A stretch of 11,438 bases of DNA from JANQRV01 sp964533785. Its GTDB lineage: Bacteria; Bacteroidota; Bacteroidia; Chitinophagales; Saprospiraceae. The notes under the pieces were generated by a model that saw only the letters and a list, made by a program, of their open reading frames with translations, was not told where the DNA came from and ran no database searches. Below, one piece after another: positions 1-7,572 of the stretch (its first letter is position 1; every line of letters begins with the position of its first letter). The stretch covers positions 1 to 11,438 of the forward strand of contig CAZHNG010000222.1 of assembly GCA_964533785.1 (NCBI GenBank), given 5' to 3'. The position numbers and the translations under genes are program-made.

Positions 1-53
1 CACTTTTTTCCACAAAAATGATGGTGCCTTATACCCTACAGATTGAACAGCCT

Positions 54-76
54 AGGACTAGTCCTTACGGTACCGT
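54..76. repeat. Two adjacent perfect palindromes
   Basis: A 12-bp perfect palindrome (AGGACTAGTCCT, 54-65) is followed after one base by a 10-bp perfect palindrome (ACGGTACCGT, 67-76). They lie in non-coding sequence at the left window edge. One plus-strand frame is open from base 3 to a stop near 117, but the peptide is not recognisable. The sites could be protein-binding sites, the edge of a mobile element cut by the window, or chance. No function is assigned. Confidence 0.4.
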
Positions 77-163
77 CAGGAATGTGGGGGCTTTCAGTAA
101 TCTAATTCTGCTCTACTAGTTGATGGACAATAATAAGTTTTGTTTTAAACACACCCAACTCAC

Positions 164-181
164 TCCCGATAGCAATCGGGA
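164..181. repeat. Short hairpin, possible terminator or REP-like palindrome
   Basis: TCCCGAT and ATCGGGA form a perfect 7-bp stem around an AGCA loop. It lies about 83 bp past the stop codon of the minus-strand CBM9-like gene, so it could help end that transcript. However, no T-run follows on either strand, so it is not a classical rho-independent terminator. From memory, palindromes of this kind (CCCGAT...ATCGGG) recur between genes in Bacteroidota, so it may be a dispersed repeat. Confidence 0.45.
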
Positions 182-194
182 TCAATCACACACG

Positions 195-229
195 GTCTAG
201 AGTCTAGCGTCTCAAATCTAGCGTCTCAC
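195..229. repeat. Heptanucleotide tandem repeat, five units
   Basis: Five consecutive 7-mers can be read with consensus GTCTAGC: GTCTAGA, GTCTAGC, GTCTCAA, ATCTAGC, GTCTCAC. The 12-mer TCTAGCGTCTCA is perfect at 203-214 and 217-228, exactly two periods apart. The array lies just past the stop of the CBM9-like gene. Short heptamer arrays of this kind can change copy number by slippage. No function can be assigned. Confidence 0.6.
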
Positions 230-264
230 TTCCTTAATAGACTGGTCTAACCGAGCGCGACAGC

Positions 265-1791
265 TCAATTCCTCCAAACTCTTCCGGTATGATCTATATG
301 CCAAAGCATTCCATTAGAAGCCTTTAGCGTAATTTCAAAAGTCTTCACACCCGCATAAAATTGAGTTGAAAAATTCTGGCCCTCTACTTCAGGTATAGAA
401 AAATGAGTAACATCCGCGGAATACCAACCATATTTTTTGTAGAAAGCCATTTGTTGATAGAATAATTGCCATAGTACCCATTTTAATTCCTCTTCTGGTT
501 TAGGATGAAACTGATCGGTTGGATTACTCGCAGGATTATCGGAAAACTGGACAAAACCCCAGGTCTCCGGGCGGTGCATATCAATACGACCGGTAGGTGA
601 CCACAACCAGTTTTCCGGAGGCAATTCTTTCTTCGTATTTGCATCCTTCTGTTTCACGTATTGACCATTGACGATATTCATATGCCAATCTACCCGAGAA
701 AAATTTACTCTCCATTGATCCCCAGCTTTCGGTATGGCTCTTTTATTTGCTAATTCGCGTAAAGCCGACCAAGGGAAGGCCACTTCCAAAGACCAATAAC
801 TGTCCTCATCGGAGGGGTTGTTTAAAGTTCCTTCAATGTGCACGGCTGTTTTTAAACCTGGATTATTCCAATTGAATACGTTGTTAGGACCACGACCTAA
901 GTGATAGGGCCACAGCATCAGCAAATCCCAAACCGTATTATTGGCATTCATTTCAAATTCGTAATAGTTATGACCGTCACCGTCGGGATCAATGAAGATC
1001 TCAAAGTCATCATCCATAAAGATGATAGTATCCCGTTGCGTTAAAGTAGCCCACAGGTGAGGTTCTTCCAATACAGCAGCAAAATAAAAATACTCATCAT
1101 CCCAAAGCATTTTAGCACGGGTACGGTGAGTGGGCCGGGGTTTTAAATCTCCTTCAATATCAACAAAATCATTGGTCCAGGGAGCAGATACCCAGTCTGT
1201 TTCTTCTATGCGTCCATCAATAGTGATAGGATTTTCAGCGTGGTAGCAGAGGTAGTTTTCAGGCTGGAAAGAGATAGGATGTTGATAATTCATTTGATCT
1301 TCGGCTAATTCGGCCGAAACTTCGACGCAGTTTTCATAATATCGTGTATCGACCACCTGGGTGATCTTCCACCCCTGATTGGTCTTGAACAATTGGAAAG
1401 CATTGGTTCCACAATGGTGAAGTTGACCGTCCAGATAGAATGAATACTCCGTCCAGGCACTGGCCATTAAACCATCCACCTTAATATCGTACCGGAGAAT
1501 ACGTTCATCTAACTTATTCGGATCTGCATTTTGTACTCGATTGAGAAATGCGGCAACGGTTCCCGTTACGACCTGCGGCACTCCAAGAGAGTCGATATTG
1601 GTCGTTTGCATACGTACATCTTCGTGAAATGTAGCAAGAACTCTGTTCGTATCTCCGGCCAACATTCCCTTGAATAGATTTTGAATGCAGGCTTTTATCA
1701 TAATTTCATCTTGCTCATCCTGAGCGGTTAAACCGTGGATATAGAAGAGCGAAAAAATACAGAAGGAAAAAATAGCGCGTCTATTTGACAT
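265..1791 (-). CDS. Exported NTF2-like + CBM9-like fusion protein
   Basis: The predicted product is 508 aa. I chose the ATG at 1791 because it gives a clean signal peptide (MSNRRAIFSF... with a hydrophobic core and cleavage near LTAQ, residue 24). The in-frame ATG 36 bp upstream would put a charged stretch before it. Residues ~27-155 resemble a SnoaL/NTF2-like or 'putative lumazine-binding' fold (GDTNRVLATFHEDV, later WKITQVVDTRYYEN). Residues ~183-418 resemble family 9 carbohydrate-binding modules: ITIDGRIEETDW at the start, then MLWDDEYFYFAAVLEEP, FEIFIDPDGDGHNYYEFE, VAFPWSAL and WRVNFSRVDW. A C-terminal tail of ~80 aa is Trp/Tyr-rich. No catalytic glycoside hydrolase domain and no SusC/SusD neighbour is seen, so the sugar ligand is unknown. 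It lies 45 bp downstream of the helicase gene and may share its transcript. The domain calls come from motif recall. Confidence 0.85.
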   Translation of the reverse strand: MSNRRAIFSFCIFSLFYIHGLTAQDEQDEIMIKACIQNLFKGMLAGDTNRVLATFHEDVRMQTTNIDSLGVPQVVTGTVAAFLNRVQNADPNKLDERILRYDIKVDGLMASAWTEYSFYLDGQLHHCGTNAFQLFKTNQGWKITQVVDTRYYENCVEVSAELAEDQMNYQHPISFQPENYLCYHAENPITIDGRIEETDWVSAPWTNDFVDIEGDLKPRPTHRTRAKMLWDDEYFYFAAVLEEPHLWATLTQRDTIIFMDDDFEIFIDPDGDGHNYYEFEMNANNTVWDLLMLWPYHLGRGPNNVFNWNNPGLKTAVHIEGTLNNPSDEDSYWSLEVAFPWSALRELANKRAIPKAGDQWRVNFSRVDWHMNIVNGQYVKQKDANTKKELPPENWLWSPTGRIDMHRPETWGFVQFSDNPASNPTDQFHPKPEEELKWVLWQLFYQQMAFYKKYGWYSADVTHFSIPEVEGQNFSTQFYAGVKTFEITLKASNGMLWHIDHTGRVWRN

Positions 1792-1836
1792 ATTGTTTTT
1801 TTTCAAAACCTTAACGCCCGGCTTCATTCACTTTAC

Positions 1837-3543
1837 TCACCGCCCCCGCTTTCCCCACTTCTGCCTGCCACCACCTCTCTTCCGCCGGTCCCTTTCTCCT
1901 CTTCTACCTGACTTTTTATCCCCACCATTCTCTTTTGGTTTAGGCTTTTCCTTAGAAACCTCCACCGTTAAAGACACTCCTTCAAACTGTTCGCGGTTTA
2001 AAGCCTGGATGAGCGGTTTATCCATCCCCTCCTCCACCTCGAAGAAAGAGAAGTTTTTCAAAATTTCGATCTGCCCGACTTTGGCCTCCTTAGATCCCAG
2101 GTTATCATTGATCAAGCCGAGTAAGCGCTTAGGGTTGAGCTGATGTTTGGCCCCTACATTAATATACAGGCGGGTAAAAGCTTCTTTTCTACCCTTTTTG
2201 CTTTTTCGGGAACGGGGTGACAAGTTAATATCTTCCGCATCTTTATAATAGGCCAAAAAGCGGTTGAATTCGGCGGAAACAAAGTGCTTGATGAGTTCTT
2301 CCCGGCTTAGCCACTCCAATTTTTCGTAGATAGCCGGTAAAAAGGGTTCGATCTGCTTTTCGTCGACTTCCACTTTCTCGATCTTATCGATGAGTGCGTA
2401 TAATTGTTTTTCGCAAATCTCATACCCATTGGGGACCATGGCCCGGTCGAATTTAATACCGGACTTTTTTTCGATTTCCCGGATGCGGTTGCTTTCGCGG
2501 GCATGGATAATGGCAATGGAGGTACCGCTTTTTCCGGCGCGACCGGTACGGCCACTGCGGTGGGTATACACTTCGATATCATCCGGCAGATTGAAGTTGA
2601 TGATATGGGTAAGGTCGTCCACATCGAGGCCGCGGGAAGCTACATCGGTGGCCACCAGAATCTGTAGCTGCCGGTTACGGAATTTGGCCATCGCTTCGTC
2701 ACGTTGCGCCTGCGACATATCTCCGTGCAGGGCATCGGCGTTGTAGCCGTCGTGCATGAGTTTATTAGCAATTTCTTTCGTGTCGCGACGCGTGCGGCAG
2801 AATACAATCCCGTATATGTCCGGATGAATATCGGCAATCCTTTTTAAGGTTTCGTATTTATCCCGGGCATGTACCTGGTAATAGAGGTGATCGACATTCT
2901 TAGCACCCAAGTTCATTTTGGCTACTTTGATCTCTACCGGATCTTCCATGTATTTCTGCGCAATGCTGATGATCCTTTTGGACATGGTTGCCGAAAACAA
3001 CATGGTCTGTTTATCTTCCGGCGTTTGCTCCAGGATGGCGTCTAGTTCTTCCTTGAAGCCCATGGTCAGCATTTCGTCCGCTTCATCCAGAACTACTCTT
3101 TTTATGCCACTCAGATTAAGTTTTTTTCTTGAGATAAGATCCTTGGCTCTACCGGGAGTAGCAATGACGATCTGCACGCCGCTTCTTAGGGCCCGGATTT
3201 GCTTGTCAATGCTCGATCCTCCGTAAACCGCTACGATATCAATGCCTTTGATATGCTTTGAAAAATGGGTGAGGTCTTTAGTAATTTGCAGGCAAAGCTC
3301 CCTGGTAGGACAAAGCACCAGGGATTGAGGACTTTTATCCGTCTCATCGGTCAATTGAATAAGCGGCAAACCGAAAGCTGCCGTTTTTCCGGTTCCGGTT
3401 TGAGCGAGTGCAATGACGTCCTGTTCCGAAGATAATACAATGGGAATGGTTTTTTCCTGGATGGGGGTCGGAGTTTCAAAACCTAATTCCCGAATCGCTT
3501 CGAGAATCTCCTCCCGTAGTTCAAAATCCGCAAAAGCGTTCAT
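1837..3543 (-). CDS. DEAD-box ATP-dependent RNA helicase, DeaD/CsdA-like, DbpA RNA-binding tail
   Basis: A 568-aa cytoplasmic enzyme that unwinds RNA duplexes using ATP; relatives act in ribosome assembly, mRNA decay and cold adaptation. All helicase motifs are present: Q motif FETPTPIQ (22-29), motif I AQTGTGKT (47-54), PTREL (79-83), TPGR (129-132), DEAD (153-156), SAT (184-186), ATDVASRGLD (298-307) and HRSGRTGRAG (328-337). Residues ~457-530 (TRLYINVGAKHQLNP ... LTVEV) match the DbpA-type RNA-binding domain found at the end of DeaD/CsdA and DbpA proteins. The last ~35 residues are rich in Lys, Arg and Gly, as is usual for nonspecific RNA binding. It starts at an ATG and is full length. 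The gene is divergent from the CBS-led operon. It could be named deaD or csdA by homology, but several paralogues (RhlE-, DbpA-type) are common in this phylum, so no symbol is given. Confidence 0.95.
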   Translation of the reverse strand: MNAFADFELREEILEAIRELGFETPTPIQEKTIPIVLSSEQDVIALAQTGTGKTAAFGLPLIQLTDETDKSPQSLVLCPTRELCLQITKDLTHFSKHIKGIDIVAVYGGSSIDKQIRALRSGVQIVIATPGRAKDLISRKKLNLSGIKRVVLDEADEMLTMGFKEELDAILEQTPEDKQTMLFSATMSKRIISIAQKYMEDPVEIKVAKMNLGAKNVDHLYYQVHARDKYETLKRIADIHPDIYGIVFCRTRRDTKEIANKLMHDGYNADALHGDMSQAQRDEAMAKFRNRQLQILVATDVASRGLDVDDLTHIINFNLPDDIEVYTHRSGRTGRAGKSGTSIAIIHARESNRIREIEKKSGIKFDRAMVPNGYEICEKQLYALIDKIEKVEVDEKQIEPFLPAIYEKLEWLSREELIKHFVSAEFNRFLAYYKDAEDINLSPRSRKSKKGRKEAFTRLYINVGAKHQLNPKRLLGLINDNLGSKEAKVGQIEILKNFSFFEVEEGMDKPLIQALNREQFEGVSLTVEVSKEKPKPKENGGDKKSGRRGERDRRKRGGGRQKWGKRGR

Positions 3544-3633
3544 ATTTCAGTATAGTATCAATTAAAGTGCAAGAATAGGGCTTTTCGGTGAGTAATCTTT
3601 GGAAAGTAAGGTTTTTATTTGTGGCGGCGATTA

Positions 3634-3742
3634 TTTTACTACGAAGTACATTTAGATCATGGAGTTTTTTCGTATCATCACTTCCGCAAGGCAGTTCATG
3701 ATACGATAAATCTCCATGAACTCCGTGTCCTCCATGGTTCAA
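3634..3742. repeat. 109-bp imperfect palindrome with 9-nt repeat arms
   Basis: The arms 3634-3678 and 3698-3742 are inverted copies around a 19-nt centre with no gaps. The inner 21 bases match at 19 positions (CATGGAG and CGTATCAT with their complements); the outer 31 bases match at about 21-23 positions. The right arm is a 9-nt tandem repeat, CTCCATGAA / CTCCGTGTC / CTCCATGGT (3712-3738), and the left arm is a more decayed copy on the other strand. Read on the minus strand it would encode a His-Gly-rich peptide (HGGHGVHG), a known sort of spurious ORF. From memory, intergenic 'accacggaggcacggag'-type elements are widespread in environmental bacteria. The folded RNA or DNA would be a long hairpin. 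It sits between two divergent genes. Confidence 0.65.
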
Positions 3743-3852
3743 CAGCATTTTGAGAGACGAAGTCTCGAAAAACACCTCCCCCTAAAACAAGCGCAACGTT
3801 CATCCAACACCTCAACCAATTCCCCTATTATGACTTATATCAATAGCCGTAC

Positions 3853-3864
3853 TGATATTTATCA
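3853..3864. promoter_or_regulatory. Possible Crp/Fnr-family operator
   Basis: TGAT-ATTT-ATCA has the core of the Fnr-type consensus TTGAT-N4-ATCAA, lacking only the outermost T and A. It lies 55 bp before the ATG of the CBS-domain gene, where an activator could bind. A second inverted pair, ATATCA (3837-3842) and TGATAT (3853-3858), overlaps it. The region is AT-rich, so a match this short can be chance. No clear Bacteroidota -7 element (TAnnTTTG) was found nearby. Confidence 0.25.
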
Positions 3865-3919
3865 CCCCTATGGAACCACTATTTCCTTTAACTTTCTCCA
3901 CTAGAAATCACAATTGCGT

Positions 3920-4315
3920 ATGAAACTCACCGAACCGATCTCCAAAATAATGACCAGCGATATTATCAGCGTCTTACCGGATGCTTTACTGGCAGACATG
4001 AAGCGATTAATGGAAAGAAGAGGTATTCACCACCTTCCGATAGAAAGCCAGGATGGACAACTAATGGGCTTGGTTAGTTCAGAAGATATTGCAAGGGTGG
4101 AACGAGTTTATCCGTCCATTATTGACGTAAAGGCCCAGCATTTTATGACTACGGATTTGGTGAAGCTGAAGCCCGAAGCTTCCATTAAAGAAGTTTTGAA
4201 CACCTTTTTGGAAAACAGGTACCGCGCCTTACCCGTAGTAGATGCAAATGATGTATTGGTGGGAATTGTAACCCCTTATGATTTTTTGGAAAATTTGAAT
4301 AAAAATGATGAATGA
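3920..4315 (+). CDS. Two-CBS-domain (Bateman module) protein
   Basis: A 131-aa soluble protein made only of a CBS pair. I use the ATG at 3920; an in-frame TTG six bases upstream is less likely. CBS1 covers residues ~6-62 (MTSDIISVLPDALLADM ... GLVSSED at 50-56) and CBS2 ~72-127 (FMTTDLVKLKPEASIKEV ... GIVTPYD at 115-121). Both carry the G-h-h-(S/T)-x-x-D pattern that contacts nucleotide ribose in ligand-binding Bateman modules. Such stand-alone proteins usually bind AMP, ATP or similar and control a partner. It is the first gene of the operon, and its end overlaps the next gene by 11 bp. Co-expression with an export ABC system suggests energy-state control of transport, which is inference; it could equally be an unrelated passenger. 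Confidence 0.9.
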   Translation: MKLTEPISKIMTSDIISVLPDALLADMKRLMERRGIHHLPIESQDGQLMGLVSSEDIARVERVYPSIIDVKAQHFMTTDLVKLKPEASIKEVLNTFLENRYRALPVVDANDVLVGIVTPYDFLENLNKNDE

Positions 4316-5069
4316 TAAATTAAGCTTATTGCTCTTGGTATTTTTTCTGTTATATCAGCCTTTAAGTGCACAATCCGTCGGGCTAACGGCAAAAGAGATC
4401 ATCGAAAAAGCAGATAAAAAATTAAATGACGAAACGAGCATCGGGGAAATGAAAATGACGGTGGTTCGTCCAACCTGGTCGCGGGAAATGACCATGAAAA
4501 GCTGGACAAGGGATAATGATTACGCGCTCATCTTAATCACCGCACCAGCCAGAGATAAAGGTACCGCCTTTTTAAAGCGGGAGAAAGAAATGTGGAACTG
4601 GCAGCCAACGATTGATCGTACCATCAAATTACCGCCTTCTATGATGATGCAATCGTGGATGGGATCCGATTTTACCAACGATGACCTGATCAAGCAATCT
4701 TCCATCGTAGAAGATTATCACCATAAAATCTTAGACACTGTGATGGTTGATGAAAGGAGTTGTTATAAACTTGAACTCATTCCCAAAGAAGAGGCGGCGG
4801 TCGTGTGGGGCCGGATATTATCCTGGATCGACCAAGAAGATTTTATGCAGTTGAAAGTAGAATTTTATGACGAAGAAGACTATCTGGTCAACACCATGTA
4901 CGGTAAAGAAGTAAAAGAATTGGGAGGAAAGCTACTCCCTTCAGTCCTGGAAGTGATTCCCGCTGATGAAGAAGGACACAAAACGGTCATAGAATACTTA
5001 AGCCTCGAATTTGATCGCCCTTTAGCAACAAATTTCTTCTCTATTCAAAACCTGAAAAGGGTACGATAA
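4305..5069 (+). CDS. Periplasmic LolA-like outer-membrane lipoprotein-sorting protein
   Basis: A 254-aa exported protein with a signal peptide (MMNDKLSLLLLVFFLLYQPLSAQ, read as two parts: charged start to residue 5, hydrophobic core 6-20, cleavage after SAQ at 23). The mature part matches the LolA-like family annotated 'outer membrane lipoprotein-sorting protein' (probably PF17131): SIGEMKMTVVRPTW, then DKGTAFLKRE (85-94), MWNWQPTIDRTIKLPPS and the hallmark MGSDFTNDDL (119-128). LolA/LolB-like folds are open half-barrels that shield acyl chains. It has no lipobox Cys, so it is probably soluble in the periplasm. It starts inside the CBS gene and ends 13 bp before the first permease, which supports a carrier role for the following ABC transporter. 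It is probably not the housekeeping LolA; the cargo is unknown. Confidence 0.88.
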   Translation: MMNDKLSLLLLVFFLLYQPLSAQSVGLTAKEIIEKADKKLNDETSIGEMKMTVVRPTWSREMTMKSWTRDNDYALILITAPARDKGTAFLKREKEMWNWQPTIDRTIKLPPSMMMQSWMGSDFTNDDLIKQSSIVEDYHHKILDTVMVDERSCYKLELIPKEEAAVVWGRILSWIDQEDFMQLKVEFYDEEDYLVNTMYGKEVKELGGKLLPSVLEVIPADEEGHKTVIEYLSLEFDRPLATNFFSIQNLKRVR

Positions 5070-5082
5070 AAACATCAGCACT

Positions 5083-6297
5083 ATGTTGTTTAAGCTAGCA
5101 TGGCGAAATATCTGGAGAAACAAGAGAAGAACTTACATTACTGCGGCATCCATTCTTTTTGCCGTATTGTTTGCCACTTTCATGGAGGCTTTGCAGGACG
5201 GTGCGTGGAAGAACATGATCAATAACGTGGTCAACTATTATTACAGCTACGCGCAAATCCACCGGAATGGTTATTGGGATGAACAATCCATCGACAAAGC
5301 TTTCCACGTTTCGGACTCTTTAAACAGCCTATTGGAAAATTTACCCAATGTAAAAAATACCGTCCCCCGCATCGAATCATTTGCCTTGGCTTCTACTGGT
5401 AATAAAACCAAAGGAGTAATGGTCGTCGGAGTAGAACCGGCTACGGAAAATAGTCTCACCAGCTTAGCCGACCGGCTCGTGAGTGGTCAGTACTTTAAAC
5501 AGCCCGAAGAAGTGCTGATCGCAGAAGGTATCTCTGATTATCTCGATTTAAAGGTGGGAGACACTTTGGTATTGATCAGTCAGGGTTATCACGGAGTAAA
5601 CGCTGCCGGAAAATTTCCGGTTGGCGGTATCGTTCATCTGGGAGCACCGCAATTAAACCAGCAAATGGTCTATTTGCCACTTCCCGCTGCGCAATGGTTT
5701 TACGGTGCGGAAGACCTGGTTACTTCACTAGCTTTAAAAATCGAATCGCCGCGGAACATCGACCGAACAGTAAAAGCACTCAAAAACAATCTAAGCCAGG
5801 AGGATTATGAGGTCATGAAATGGCAGGAAATGCTACCAGATCTGGTCCAGGCCAAAGCACTGGACGATGCGGGGAATTACATCGTTTACTTTATCCTTTA
5901 CATGATTATCGCCTTCGGGATCTTCGGGACGATTTTAATGATGACCAAAGAACGCGCCTACGAATTCGGTATCTTAACGGCTATCGGAATGCGCAGAGCG
6001 AAATTGGCTGCCGTGATTTGGATAGAGATCATTATGTTGGGATTATTAGGTACGATAGCGGGTATTTTGGCCAGTATACCAGTGGTTGCTTATTTCAAGA
6101 AAAATCCGATCCGGTTTCAGGGTGAATATGCGGGCTTGTTGGAAAAATTTGGTTTCGAGCCTATTTTTCCCGCTGCTTTTGAATTCGGGATCTTCTTTTC
6201 GCAAGCGGTCGTCGTATTTTTAATTACGGCTATCCTGGCCCTGTATCCCGTATGGAAAATCCAGTATTTGCAGCCCGTTGAAGCCATGCGAAGTTGA
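5083..6297 (+). CDS. ABC transporter permease, FtsX/MacB/LolC-E type (first)
   Basis: A 404-aa inner-membrane protein with the 4-TM layout of type VII ABC permeases: N-terminal amphipathic motif AWRNIWRNKRRT (6-17), TM1 ~18-36, a large periplasmic domain ~40-262 (MacB_PCD-like), then TM2 ~266-288, TM3 ~309-333 and TM4 ~368-393. After TM2 comes the conserved cytoplasmic segment ERAYEFGILTAIGMRR, the coupling region that meets the ATPase. The C-terminus ends ...LQPVEAMRS, like the PxxAlR ending usual in MacB/LolE proteins. Such permeases do not move substrate through the membrane. They use ATP to drive periplasmic movements that extract or push lipoproteins, lipids or peptides. It differs clearly from the second permease, so the two probably form a heterodimer, as in LolCDE. 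Confidence 0.93.
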   Translation: MLFKLAWRNIWRNKRRTYITAASILFAVLFATFMEALQDGAWKNMINNVVNYYYSYAQIHRNGYWDEQSIDKAFHVSDSLNSLLENLPNVKNTVPRIESFALASTGNKTKGVMVVGVEPATENSLTSLADRLVSGQYFKQPEEVLIAEGISDYLDLKVGDTLVLISQGYHGVNAAGKFPVGGIVHLGAPQLNQQMVYLPLPAAQWFYGAEDLVTSLALKIESPRNIDRTVKALKNNLSQEDYEVMKWQEMLPDLVQAKALDDAGNYIVYFILYMIIAFGIFGTILMMTKERAYEFGILTAIGMRRAKLAAVIWIEIIMLGLLGTIAGILASIPVVAYFKKNPIRFQGEYAGLLEKFGFEPIFPAAFEFGIFFSQAVVVFLITAILALYPVWKIQYLQPVEAMRS

Positions 6298-6310
6298 TAA
6301 AACCAAAACC

Positions 6311-7564
6311 ATGCAACCAAAATCATCTCAATATAGCTGGAATTTTTTGTGGATCATTGCCTGGCGTAATATCTGGCGGCATAGACTACGGAGCCTGGTA
6401 GTCATTGCAGCGGTTGCTTTAGGTATTTGGGCGGCTGTTTTTATGACGGGATTTGCAACCGGAATGATCAATGGCTATATTACTAACTCCATTCAATTTA
6501 TTGTCTCTCACGTACAGATCCACCACCCTGATTATGACCTGGAAAAAGACGTGAAAAACATTATTCCGGCAGCGGATAGTATAGCCCGTGTTTTGAGGGA
6601 AAAAGAAACGGTATCTGCCGTTTCCTTACGATCACTGGCCACCGGGATGATTGCCACCAGCCGGGGAACGCGCGGAATTGTAGTGAAAGGGGTTGATCCG
6701 GTGTACGAAGCGAAGACGAGCCTATTAGACCAGAATACCGTTGAGGGGGAATACTTCAGTGACGAAGGGCGCAATCCTATTTTAATCAGCCCCGAACTAG
6801 CGGATAAATTGGGCGTAAGCTTACGCTCTAAGGTCGTATTGAATTTCCAGGATTTCGAAGGGAATATTACGGCGGGAGCTTTCCGCATTATTGGCCTCTA
6901 CGATACCGGTAATGCGCCATTCAACGAAAGTCACGTCTTTGTGAGAAGATCCGATTTGAACCGGCTTATCGTTGCGCCGGAAAAAAATACCGGCCATGAG
7001 TTAGCTATACTCCTGCAAGATCCAGCACTTACTAAAGCGGTGTTACCCGGCTGGAAAATGGAATGGCCGGCATTGGAAATTCAAAGCTACGGCGAAATAT
7101 CTCCCGAACTGGAGCTGTATGAATCGCAAATAGAATACGTATCATTTATTTACCTGACTATTATCATGTTAGCCCTGATATTTGGCATCATTAACACGAT
7201 GCTCATGGCTGTTTTAGAACGCTTCCGCGAATTGGGGATGCTGATGGCCATTGGGATGAATAAAGTCAGGGTCTTTTTCATGATCGTTTTGGAAACGGTT
7301 TTTTTGAGCATCATTGGGGTGCCGGTTGGATTGTTATTAGGGTTCATCACCATTTATTTACTCGGTAAATACGGTATCGATCTATCCATTTATTCCAACA
7401 GCTTAAGGCAATATGGCCTTTCTCAGGTCATTCACTTTGAGGTTGACTCTGCTGTGTACTGGCAAGTACCTATTTTAGTTTTTATTACTGCATTGATCTC
7501 ATCAATATATCCGGCATTGAAGGCGATCCGGTTAAAACCGATTGAAGCAATTAGAAAATTATAA
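6311..7564 (+). CDS. ABC transporter permease, FtsX/MacB/LolC-E type (second)
   Basis: A 417-aa inner-membrane protein. I use the ATG at 6311 (MQPKSSQYSW), 13 bp after the previous stop, rather than an in-frame TTG at 6278 inside the upstream gene. It has the same plan as its neighbour: AWRNIWRHRLRS near the N-terminus, TM1 ~28-52, a periplasmic domain ~55-275, TM2 ~277-300, the coupling segment ERFRELGMLMAIGMNK, TM3 ~320-350, TM4 ~383-404, and the ending LKPIEAIRKL. The shared features show an ancient duplication, while the periplasmic domains differ, as expected for partners with different jobs (in LolCDE, LolC recruits LolA and LolE binds substrate). Which of the two would meet the LolA-like protein cannot be told from sequence alone. 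Confidence 0.93.
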   Translation: MQPKSSQYSWNFLWIIAWRNIWRHRLRSLVVIAAVALGIWAAVFMTGFATGMINGYITNSIQFIVSHVQIHHPDYDLEKDVKNIIPAADSIARVLREKETVSAVSLRSLATGMIATSRGTRGIVVKGVDPVYEAKTSLLDQNTVEGEYFSDEGRNPILISPELADKLGVSLRSKVVLNFQDFEGNITAGAFRIIGLYDTGNAPFNESHVFVRRSDLNRLIVAPEKNTGHELAILLQDPALTKAVLPGWKMEWPALEIQSYGEISPELELYESQIEYVSFIYLTIIMLALIFGIINTMLMAVLERFRELGMLMAIGMNKVRVFFMIVLETVFLSIIGVPVGLLLGFITIYLLGKYGIDLSIYSNSLRQYGLSQVIHFEVDSAVYWQVPILVFITALISSIYPALKAIRLKPIEAIRKL

Positions 7565-7572
7565 ACCACGAT

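Noticed and set aside
3..116. Plus-strand frame open from the left window edge (contains SPYGTVRNVGAFS)
   Set aside because: Could be the tail of a gene or of a group II intron-like element, but I could not build a domain V hairpin and do not recognise the peptide.
1793..2143. 116-codon plus-strand frame opposite the helicase end
   Set aside because: It is the antisense of the Lys/Arg/Gly-rich helicase tail, giving a Pro/Ser/Phe-rich shadow translation.
3570..3577. Possible -7 element TATTCTTG (minus strand) for the helicase
   Set aside because: One mismatch to TAnnTTTG, lies only about 27 bp before the start codon, and no TTG -33 box at the expected distance.
3754..3766. Small hairpin GAGAC-GAA-GTCTC flanked by T4 and A4
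   Set aside because: Looks terminator-like in outline but has only 5 bp of stem and lies between divergent genes, where no transcript needs to end.
3521..3775. 84-codon minus-strand frame with a His-Gly-rich stretch between helicase and CBS genes
   Set aside because: Its HGGHGVHG segment is simply the translation of the 9-nt repeats in the palindromic element, and it overlaps the helicase start in another frame.
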